NCBI GenBank assembly: GCA_016201795.1
Contig: JACQCF010000027.1
Location: 1 to 45,453, forward strand
Direction of reading: 5' to 3'
Source: Candidatus Omnitrophota bacterium
GTDB lineage: Bacteria; Omnitrophota; Gorgyraeia; Zapsychrales; Fredricksoniimonadaceae
DNA length: 45,453 nucleotides
Part shown: one piece after another, positions 39,072 to 45,453 of the stretch
Position numbering within the stretch: the first letter of the stretch is position 1
How the letters are laid out: each line of letters opens with the position of its first letter
The notes under the pieces: generated by a model
The model's database searches: none
Seen by the model: only the letters and a program-made list of their open reading frames with translations
What the model was told of the DNA's origin: nothing
Made by a program: the position numbers and the translations under genes

Positions 39072-42000
39072 ATGTCTTCTTTTGCCGCTACCAATACCTT
39101 CGATATCAAAATTCAAAAACGCAACGGTCAAATTATTGAGTTTGTCCCTAACCGTATTATCCACGCGGTAGCCAATGCGTTTAAAGAACAGCTTGGCCTG
39201 CCGCGCGAGTCTGAACTTTCCCCTGAAGGTTTACAAGAAGCTCAAAAGGTGAGCGATTGTGTGGTGGCGGTTCTAAAAGAACGGGGCATACAAAAAACGC
39301 ATTTGACGGTAGAAGAAATTCAAGATGAAGTCATCCGCCAGTTGTATGAAAACGGTCATAAGGAGGTGGCGGAACGTTATGCCAGCTATCGGCGTCATCA
39401 TGCCACCCGCCGGCAATTATTTGAACTTTATTCGGTCATCAAACGCGACGGCAAAACTGTCTCTTTCAAGCAGGAAAAAATCACTTTGGCTGTTGCCAAG
39501 TCTCTGATCGCCCATAACAAAGGCGTTTACAATGAAATTTTGATTGAAAAAGCCCATGAGCTCTCTGATAAAGTGGCGGCTGAGATCCGCTTGCGTTGGC
39601 CGGAAGGTAAATCGGTTAATATCGAAGAAATTCAGGATATTGTCGAGAAAGTCATCATGGCCGCCGGGTATCATGAGGTGGCCAAACGCTATATTATTTA
39701 CAGAGAAGATCGTGCCAAAACCCGTCGCCAGCAACGGGTGCAGGTTGAGACATCCGTCGAATGGGTTAAGAACTTGGTCATTAAAAATGACAAAGGCGAA
39801 GAGCGGCCCATTAATTTGGATGAGGTGCGTTTTAAACTGGAAACTTGCTGTAAATCATTGGCGGATGTTTCTAGCCAGACGCTTTTTAAAGAAGCGGTTA
39901 AAAATTATTACAATGGCATGACCGAGAGGCAAATGGCTTTGGCCAATATCATGGCCGCGCGCAGTTTTATCGAAAAAGAACCCAATTATTCCTATGTGGC
40001 CTCTCGTTTGTTATTGCTTTTAGAATACACGGAGGCTTTAGGTATGGACACTTCTTTTGAACGTATTCGCGCCGAATACCCGGAATATTTCATCAAATAT
40101 ATTCATCAGGCGATGCGGTTGGAGCTTTTGGATACGACATTAAAAACATTTGATTTAAAAGAACTTTCCAAAGCCATTGTTCCCGAGCGTGATTTTCTTT
40201 TCCGTTACATGGGTCTGCAGACCTTGTATGACCGTTATTTTATTCACTGGCAGGAAAGACGTATGGAACTGCCGCAAATTTTTTGGATGCGGGTCGCCAT
40301 GGGCTTGGCCATCCGCGAGGGGGAGCAAAAGAATAAACGCGCCGTTGAATTCTATAATATACTTTCGACGCTTCGCTTCACGTCCTCAACCCCGACGCTG
40401 TTTAACGCCGGTACCCGCCATCCGCAATTATCTTCCTGTTTTTTAACGACTATTGAGGACGATCTTTGGCATATTTTTAAATGTATTCAAGACGATGCCA
40501 TGCTTTCGAAATGGAGCGGCGGTTTAGGCAATGACTGGACCGGCGTGCGCGCCATGGGCAGCCGCATTAAAGGCACCAACGGCAAAAGCCAGGGGGTGAT
40601 TCCTTTTTTGAAAGTGGCCAACGACACCGCTTTAGCCGTCAATCAAGGGGGCAAACGCAAAGGCGCCATGTGCGCCTATTTGGAAGTGTGGCATTTGGAC
40701 ATTGAGGATTTTATCGAACTGCGCAAAAATACCGGCGATGAACGCCGCCGTACGCACGATATGCATACGGCCAATTGGATTCCCGATCTTTTTATGAAAA
40801 GGGTCAAGGCCAACGCGGATTGGACTTTGTTTACGCCGGCAGATGTTAAAGATTTGCACCATATTTATGGGCAGGCTTTTGAGAAGCGTTATGAAGAATA
40901 TGAACAAATGACCCGTGAAGGCAAGATGAAATATTTTAAAGTCGTCTCCGCGGTGCAGCTGTGGCGCAAAATGCTCTCCATGCTTTTTGAAACAGGTCAT
41001 CCATGGATTACCTGGAAAGACCCTTCTAACATACGCTCGCCTCAGGATCATACCGGTGTCGTGCATAGCTCGAACTTATGCACGGAGATTTTGCTCAATA
41101 CCTCCAAAGAAGAGACGGCGGTGTGCAATTTGGGTTCCCTCAATTTAAGCGTGCATACCTCCAAAGACGGTCTTGATTATAACAAGCTCAAAGACACGGT
41201 CACGACGGCGGTGCGTATGCTGGATAATGTCATTGACATTAATTATTATCCGACGGGGGAAGCGGCTACGGCCAATAGCCGTCATCGTCCCATAGGTTTG
41301 GGGATCATGGGTTTTCAGGATGCTTTGTATCATTTGGATATTAGCTATGCCTCGCAAGAAGCGGTGGAATTTGCGGACCGCAGTATGGAAGCTGTTTCGT
41401 ATTACGCCCTGTTAGCTTCCGTGGAATTGGCCAAAGAGCGCGGCGTTTATGCGACGTATAAAGGCTCGAAATGGGACAGGGGTTTGTTGCCGATTGATAC
41501 CATTGATTTGTTGGAGAAAGAACGCGGCGGGTATTTGCATATGGACCGCAGCCAGCATATGGATTGGGCGCCGGTGCGCCAGGCCATTAAACAATATGGC
41601 CTTCACAATAGCCTGGTGATGGCTATCGCCCCTACGGCCACCATCGGCAATATCAGCGGGGTTACTCAAAGTATTGAACCGATGTATAAAAATGTTTTTG
41701 TCAAAAGTAATCTCTCGGGAGAATTTACCGTGGTCAATGAGTATTTAGTGGAAGATTTGAAGAAATTAGGTCTTTGGGATCAGGAAATGATTGATGATCT
41801 TAAATACTTTGACGGCAGTGTTCAGGAAATCAAACGTATTCCGGTGAATTTAAAAGCTAAATACGCCGCGGCCTTTGAAATTGATTATGAATGGATTATT
41901 GAGGCCGCCAGTCGACGTCAGAAATGGATTGATATGGGTCAGAGTTTGAATCTGTATCAGGCCAAACCCAGCGGTAAGAAAATCAGCGACATGTATATGT

Positions 42001-42200
42001 TTGCCTGGGAAAGAGGTCTTAAGACCACTTATTATTTGCGTTCGATGGGGGCCACCCGCATTGAAAAGAGTACTTTGGATGTGACCAAATACGATAATGT
42101 CGTCGGTCAGCGTCAGCGCGATGAAAAAGGGCATGTGGTGGATACCGTGGCCCCGAAAGCTGGCGGCGAACCGGTACAAGATTGTGAGTCTTGCCAGTAG
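39072..42200 (+). CDS. nrdA: class I ribonucleotide reductase alpha subunit, two ATP-cones
   Basis: 1042 residues from the ATG at 39072 (AAGGAGGA 8 bases upstream). Two consecutive ATP-cone domains, ~12-107 (IQKRNGQIIEF) and ~120-213 (VIKRDGKTVSF), precede the catalytic barrel. Catalytic residues: TSSTPTLFNAGTRHPQLSSC (first redox Cys), NLCTEI (thiyl Cys with Asn and Glu), AVCNLGS (second redox Cys), TTYYLRSMG (Tyr pair of the radical path) and the C-terminal DCESC swinging dithiol. It makes deoxyribonucleotides. Duplicated cones imply strong dATP regulation. nrdB follows 14 bases on. Confidence 0.96.
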   Translation: MSSFAATNTFDIKIQKRNGQIIEFVPNRIIHAVANAFKEQLGLPRESELSPEGLQEAQKVSDCVVAVLKERGIQKTHLTVEEIQDEVIRQLYENGHKEVAERYASYRRHHATRRQLFELYSVIKRDGKTVSFKQEKITLAVAKSLIAHNKGVYNEILIEKAHELSDKVAAEIRLRWPEGKSVNIEEIQDIVEKVIMAAGYHEVAKRYIIYREDRAKTRRQQRVQVETSVEWVKNLVIKNDKGEERPINLDEVRFKLETCCKSLADVSSQTLFKEAVKNYYNGMTERQMALANIMAARSFIEKEPNYSYVASRLLLLLEYTEALGMDTSFERIRAEYPEYFIKYIHQAMRLELLDTTLKTFDLKELSKAIVPERDFLFRYMGLQTLYDRYFIHWQERRMELPQIFWMRVAMGLAIREGEQKNKRAVEFYNILSTLRFTSSTPTLFNAGTRHPQLSSCFLTTIEDDLWHIFKCIQDDAMLSKWSGGLGNDWTGVRAMGSRIKGTNGKSQGVIPFLKVANDTALAVNQGGKRKGAMCAYLEVWHLDIEDFIELRKNTGDERRRTHDMHTANWIPDLFMKRVKANADWTLFTPADVKDLHHIYGQAFEKRYEEYEQMTREGKMKYFKVVSAVQLWRKMLSMLFETGHPWITWKDPSNIRSPQDHTGVVHSSNLCTEILLNTSKEETAVCNLGSLNLSVHTSKDGLDYNKLKDTVTTAVRMLDNVIDINYYPTGEAATANSRHRPIGLGIMGFQDALYHLDISYASQEAVEFADRSMEAVSYYALLASVELAKERGVYATYKGSKWDRGLLPIDTIDLLEKERGGYLHMDRSQHMDWAPVRQAIKQYGLHNSLVMAIAPTATIGNISGVTQSIEPMYKNVFVKSNLSGEFTVVNEYLVEDLKKLGLWDQEMIDDLKYFDGSVQEIKRIPVNLKAKYAAAFEIDYEWIIEAASRRQKWIDMGQSLNLYQAKPSGKKISDMYMFAWERGLKTTYYLRSMGATRIEKSTLDVTKYDNVVGQRQRDEKGHVVDTVAPKAGGEPVQDCESCQ

Positions 42201-42214
42201 ATTGAGGAGAATTG

Positions 42215-43285
42215 ATGTCTGAACAAGCCGATCAACCAGAATGCGCGGGTGGTATTCGCATGACCAGAGAGAGGGTTTCCGCTGATAAGAAGAGGATTAT
42301 CCTCAACGGCCGCACGGTGGACGTGAATCAGCTGGTTCCCATTAAATACAAATGGGCCTGGCATTTTTATCTGGATTCCTGCGCCAATACCTGGATGCCC
42401 ACCGAAGTATCCATGCAAAAAGATATTGAACAGTGGAAAAATCCACATGCTTTTACCCCGGATGAGCGCCATGTGATCAAACGCAATTTAGGATTTTTTT
42501 CGACGGCGGAAACTTTAGTCGGCAATAACATCGTTCTTTCCATTTATAAACTGGTGGATAACCCCGAATGCCGTCAGTATTTACTGCGTCAGGCTTTTGA
42601 AGAAGCCATTCACGTGCATACGTTTCAGTATATCGTCGAGTCTTTGTCGCTGGATGAAACGGAAATTTTTAACATGTACCGTGAGAATAAAGAGATTTAC
42701 GAAAAAGATGAATTTTCCATGAGCTGTACCGACGGTATTATCAACGAGAAGGTGGATTTATCCACCCCAGAAGGCTTGCAGAAGTTTGTGGATAACTTGA
42801 TGGCATTTTATGTAGTCACCGAAGGGATTTTCTTTTACAGCGGTTTCGTGACGATACTCTCTTTCGGCCGTCAAAACCGTATGCCCGGAGTTTGCGAGCA
42901 GATTCAGTACATTTTGCGTGATGAAAGTATTCACATGAACTTCGGGATTCAGTTGATTAATACGATTATTGATGAGAATCCCTATTGCTGGACGCCGGAT
43001 TTTCAGGCCTATTTGGTCAAACGCATCAAGCGCGCGGTAGAATTGGAATGCGCTTACGCTAAGGAATGTTTACCCCGCGGGGTGTTGGGTCTCAATGTAG
43101 TTTTGCTTCGTGAATACATTCAATATATTGCCGACCGCCGTTTGGAAAAACTGCGCCTGCCCCGTCAATATAATTCCACCAATCCATTTCCCTGGATGAG
43201 TGAGGTGATCGATTTAAAGAAGGAAAAAAACTTCTTTGAAACCCGCGTCACCGAATATCAAACAGGCGGCGCCTTAGAATGGTAA
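42215..43285 (+). CDS. nrdB: ribonucleotide reductase beta subunit, class Ic-like (no radical Tyr)
   Basis: 356 residues from the ATG at 42215 (GAGGAG upstream). Ferritin-like R2 fold. Metal ligands by alignment with known R2 proteins: Glu99 (STAETL), Glu130 and His133 (EAIHVHTF), Glu203 (VTEGIF), Glu237 and His240 (RDESIH). The radical-tyrosine position, four after His133, is Phe137, and the first ligand is Glu rather than the Asp of class Ia. Both match Chlamydia trachomatis R2 (Phe127, Glu89), which uses a Mn/Fe cofactor instead of a tyrosyl radical. The C-terminal QTGGALEW tail docks on NrdA. Confidence 0.93.
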   Translation: MSEQADQPECAGGIRMTRERVSADKKRIILNGRTVDVNQLVPIKYKWAWHFYLDSCANTWMPTEVSMQKDIEQWKNPHAFTPDERHVIKRNLGFFSTAETLVGNNIVLSIYKLVDNPECRQYLLRQAFEEAIHVHTFQYIVESLSLDETEIFNMYRENKEIYEKDEFSMSCTDGIINEKVDLSTPEGLQKFVDNLMAFYVVTEGIFFYSGFVTILSFGRQNRMPGVCEQIQYILRDESIHMNFGIQLINTIIDENPYCWTPDFQAYLVKRIKRAVELECAYAKECLPRGVLGLNVVLLREYIQYIADRRLEKLRLPRQYNSTNPFPWMSEVIDLKKEKNFFETRVTEYQTGGALEW

Positions 43286-43302
43286 AAAATTTCTTAAAAG
43301 TA

Positions 43303-43331
43303 TTGCATGAGGGTTAGAGACATGCCATACT
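43303..43331 (+). promoter_or_regulatory. putative promoter of the 94-residue exported protein
   Basis: TTGCAT (43303-43308) and CATACT (43326-43331), spacer 17. The same CATACT -10 with the same spacing precedes the regulator gene at 43850. Confidence 0.4.
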
Positions 43332-43342
43332 TACCTTAGAAG

Positions 43343-43363
43343 AACTCCACGGGGGAGTTTTTT
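43343..43363 (+). terminator. terminator-like hairpin after nrdB
   Basis: AACTCC/GGAGTT stem followed by six T. It lies between the putative promoter at 43303 and the next CDS, so it may either end the nrdAB mRNA or attenuate the next gene. Confidence 0.6.
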
Positions 43364-43378
43364 ACACAGGAGGTGGGT

Positions 43379-43663
43379 ATGAAACGCATGTTATCATTTT
43401 TTCTTACTTTAGCGGTGGTAGTGGCTTTTATCAGTCCGTCTTTGGCTGCTTCTGGAGCCATGGATAAAGCGAAAAATGGCGCCAAGGATGTGATCACATC
43501 GCCTTTAGCCGTTAAAGACAATGTGATGCAGGAAACCAAAAATGCCAAATTCCTTCCCTTTGCCTTGGTAGGCGGTTTGCTCAAAGGCGGTTTTTATATG
43601 GGAAAGCAGATAGTAAGTGGCGTTTTGGCAATAGTTACTTCTCCTTTGGAGATGAGCAAATAA
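43379..43663 (+). CDS. small exported protein, Gly/Lys-rich
   Basis: 94 residues from the ATG at 43379 (AGGAGG upstream). A signal peptide (~1-22, ending SLAAS) precedes a short mature part: AMDKAKNGAKDVITSPL, then a hydrophobic Gly-rich region (LPFALVGGLLKGGFYMGKQIVSGVLAIVTSPL, residues ~60-91). TSPL occurs twice, suggesting an internal pseudo-repeat. The layout recalls the TIGR04073 exosortase-associated family, but the match is weak. Function unknown. Confidence 0.65.
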   Translation: MKRMLSFFLTLAVVVAFISPSLAASGAMDKAKNGAKDVITSPLAVKDNVMQETKNAKFLPFALVGGLLKGGFYMGKQIVSGVLAIVTSPLEMSK

Positions 43664-43688
43664 TCACCACTAGAGCAAGTTGTTGAAA

Positions 43689-43733
43689 CGTCGTCCCGTC
43701 CCGCATTTGTGCGGGGCGGGGCGGCGTTTTTTT
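43689..43733 (+). terminator. strong GC-rich Rho-independent terminator
   Basis: A long stem of CGTCGTCCCGTCCCGCA against TGCGGGGCGGGGCGGCG (a few G-T or mismatched pairs) with a TTTG loop, followed by seven T. Confidence 0.85.
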
Positions 43734-43760
43734 ATAACAAATAAATAAGTATATTTTAAT

Positions 43761-43789
43761 TTGACAAATTTAAAAACATCGGGCATACT
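43761..43789 (+). promoter_or_regulatory. putative promoter of the regulator/kinase operon
   Basis: TTGACA (43761-43766) and CATACT (43784-43789), spacer 17. The 43664-43849 gap otherwise holds only the terminator. Confidence 0.6.
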
Positions 43790-43849
43790 TAAAATAAGAA
43801 TAAATAGAACTTCAAGAATATACAGAATAGCCTGAAGGAGTTGGGAAAG

Positions 43850-44464
43850 ATGGAATATACGGTATCTTGCTATCAGCAGCATAGGCCCCTGACGACCGGT
43901 CAAATTGCCCGGTTTTGCCACGTGACTCACCGGGCTGTACTCAAATGGGTGGTTTCAGGCAAATTAAAGGCCTACCGGACCCCCGGCCACCACAGCCGGA
44001 TCAATACCAAAGATTTTATCGGTTTTCTTAAAACTTATCATATGCCGATCCCCGAAGGTTTCACCTCCAATAACGGACATAAGAAGAAGATTTTGATTGT
44101 AGATGATGACCGCGGTATTGTACACTCTTTGCAGCGCACCTTGATGCTAGAGAATAAATATGACATTGAAGTGGCTTTTGATGGCTTTAATGCAGGCAGA
44201 AGATTTTACGCATTCAGGCCGGATTTTGTCATTCTGGATATCCTTATGCCGGGGGTGGATGGTTATGAAGTTTGCGCACAGATCCGTCGCGATAAGGCTA
44301 ATAAGCATGTCAAAATTTTAGCCATCTCCGGCGTCAGCGAAGAAAAGGAAATCAAAAAGATTATGGATTTAGGGGCCAATGATTATTTGGCCAAGCCATT
44401 CACGAATAAAATGCTCCAAGACAAAATGAAAAAATTCTTAGGCGAAGACGATGAACAGAGTTAA
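43850..44464 (+). CDS. excisionase-type HTH plus receiver-domain response regulator
   Basis: 204 residues from the ATG at 43850 (GAAGGAG about 9 bases upstream). The N-terminal ~60 residues are a MerR/excisionase-like winged helix: LTTGQIARFCHVTHRAVLKWVVSGKLKAYRTPGHHSRI (residues ~14-51). Residues ~79-200 are a CheY-like receiver with VDDD (acid pocket), phospho-acceptor Asp in FVILDILMPGVDG (~127), conserved Thr/Ser position in AISG, and Lys in LAKPF. The order, DNA-binding domain first and receiver last, is the reverse of most response regulators. The kinase gene overlaps it by 14 bp and is the likely partner. Confidence 0.9.
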   Translation: MEYTVSCYQQHRPLTTGQIARFCHVTHRAVLKWVVSGKLKAYRTPGHHSRINTKDFIGFLKTYHMPIPEGFTSNNGHKKKILIVDDDRGIVHSLQRTLMLENKYDIEVAFDGFNAGRRFYAFRPDFVILDILMPGVDGYEVCAQIRRDKANKHVKILAISGVSEEKEIKKIMDLGANDYLAKPFTNKMLQDKMKKFLGEDDEQS

Positions 44465-45453
44465 GCAGACTGTTCAGGATTTATCATTAAGTCTTCAATA
44501 TCTGAAGATCTCAGCCCGTTTTTCTATACGTTTTTTTGCGGGTGTTTTTGGGGCTTCTCTTGTCATACTGATTGTACTCAGTGTTCTTGATTACAATACC
44601 GAGAAAATTATTAAGGAGCTCAAGCAACGTTACGAACAGGTAGAAAAATCGCGTGAACGATCGATTGAGGCGGTTTCCAGCAAACATGAAGCTCAGAATA
44701 GAGAGTACGCTTTTCACATGCGCCGGGTCAACTTTTTTTTAAAAAGCCAAATGGAAGAAACCCTGAATCTGGAGCAGAGTAAAGCGTATTTAGCCCGTTT
44801 AGGGTTTATTACGGTTTTGGTATTGTTTTTGTTTTCCTGGTTAATTATTTTGAGGTTATTACGCCAGGGACAAGAGGCTTTAGTGGAAAGTTATCGCCAG
44901 TTAAAAGAACGTACGACAGAGTTGAAGAAATTAACCGAAGTCCTGGATGATAGGGTTAAGGAGAGGACACAGCTTTTTGAATTCAGTCGTTCGCAGAACG
45001 AACAATTGCAGATAGCTAACCGTAAACTCAAAGCCCTTTATGAGATTCAAAAAGAATTCAGCTCCACTTTATCTCATGAGTTGCGCACACCGTTGGCTTC
45101 TATTAAAACCGCCATCGATATTGTTCTTAGCGGCACCGCGGGGATACCCACCCCAGAGCAGGAAAAATTTTTAAGTAAGGCCAAAGACAATATTGACCGG
45201 TTAAGCCGTTTGATTAATGAGCTTCTGGATTTGGCGCATATGGAATCGGGTAAAATGCCTCTCAATTTGCAGATGAAAGATATGAATGAAATTATTCAAT
45301 CGGTGGTGGATATGCAGAAAAATGTGGTGAATCTTAAAGGGCTTTATTTAAAAGCCCAGCTTGATCCTACGATACCGCGCATGGCACTGGATGCGGACTT
45401 CCTCATTCAGGTGTTGAATAATTTAATTAATAACGCCATTAAATTTACCGAAA
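44451..45453 (+). CDS. membrane sensor histidine kinase (3' end outside window)
   Basis: The ATG at 44451, inside the regulator gene, opens a frame of 334 codons to the window edge. TM1 (~29-47) and TM2 (~117-136) enclose a ~70-residue charged, probably coiled-coil periplasmic region. A cytoplasmic coiled coil (~139-200) leads to the HisKA domain with FSSTLSHELRTPLASIK (His209) and the start of the HATPase domain with N-box LNNLINNAIKFTE. There is no PAS or other recognised sensory domain. Overlap with the regulator gene argues for a cognate pair. Confidence 0.93.
   Translation, partial: MNRVKQTVQDLSLSLQYLKISARFSIRFFAGVFGASLVILIVLSVLDYNTEKIIKELKQRYEQVEKSRERSIEAVSSKHEAQNREYAFHMRRVNFFLKSQMEETLNLEQSKAYLARLGFITVLVLFLFSWLIILRLLRQGQEALVESYRQLKERTTELKKLTEVLDDRVKERTQLFEFSRSQNEQLQIANRKLKALYEIQKEFSSTLSHELRTPLASIKTAIDIVLSGTAGIPTPEQEKFLSKAKDNIDRLSRLINELLDLAHMESGKMPLNLQMKDMNEIIQSVVDMQKNVVNLKGLYLKAQLDPTIPRMALDADFLIQVLNNLINNAIKFTE

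Overview
The window is 45.4 kb of a bacterial chromosome of moderate GC. It is densely packed with short operons on both strands, with many 1-11 bp gene overlaps. No phage, transposase or CRISPR array is visible. The encoded physiology is that of a diderm bacterium capable of aerobic respiration: an aa3-type cytochrome c oxidase cluster, NDH-2, menaquinone synthesis, three oxidant-defence enzymes (CuZn-SOD, Mn/Fe-SOD, Tpx), an oxygen-dependent class I ribonucleotide reductase and an ExbBD proton channel. Short palindromic dispersed repeats (CATTGCGAG...CTCGCAATG, GGGAGGG hairpins, a CCTGCC/GGCAGG palindrome) and an HTH plus receiver-domain regulator recall candidate phyla such as Omnitrophota. 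That placement is an inference from style, not proof.

Layout. 1-4.0 kb: the 3' end of a large surface protein, then a minus-strand operon of a class III aminotransferase, an MtnX-like HAD phosphatase and an alpha/beta hydrolase. 4.1-6.8 kb: a degenerate IscU/NifU-like protein and ilvB-ilvH. 6.8-9.7 kb: exbB-exbD, an adrenodoxin-reductase-type ferredoxin-NADP reductase, and a two-TM pore protein with an altered selectivity filter. 9.7-15.3 kb: a small transcript with a 30-codon ORF, a siroheme sulfite/nitrite reductase, and divergently ndh, DUF502, xth and sodC. 15.3-25.0 kb: acetyl-CoA synthetase, then the respiratory cluster (cupredoxin, coxA, coxC, cox4, two small membrane proteins, coxB, ctaA, ctaB, sco, DUF420). 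24.9-27.9 kb, minus strand: ferredoxin with four small membrane proteins, and a B12-type radical SAM enzyme. 28.0-32.1 kb: ABC-F protein, GIY-YIG protein, tRNA-Ser(GGA), xseA-xseB, a small membrane protein, HIT protein. 32.2-36.9 kb: menB-menA-menC-menE and, convergently, a hotdog thioesterase that probably acts as DHNA-CoA hydrolase. 37.0-45.5 kb: aquaporin, tpx, sodA, nrdA-nrdB with a tandem NrdR operator, a small exported protein, and an HTH-receiver regulator coupled to a histidine kinase that runs off the window.

How it fits together. NDH-2 would feed electrons to menaquinone made by the men enzymes. The terminal acceptor is the haem-copper oxidase, whose haem A and copper-insertion factors are all in its operon; a cupredoxin heading that operon may be its electron donor. 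No quinol:cytochrome c oxidoreductase is visible here. The ferredoxin-NADP reductase could reduce ferredoxin for the siroheme reductase.

The strongest points for a second look are: a class Ic-like NrdB with Phe in place of the radical tyrosine, under two NrdR boxes exactly 31 bp apart; a palindromic repeat inserted in frame in menC and itself carrying a second 20-bp palindrome; a 22-bp tandem repeat between menC and menE; the TAQGP pore protein; an operon of ferredoxin with small membrane proteins; and the small, well-signalled gene near 9.85 kb.
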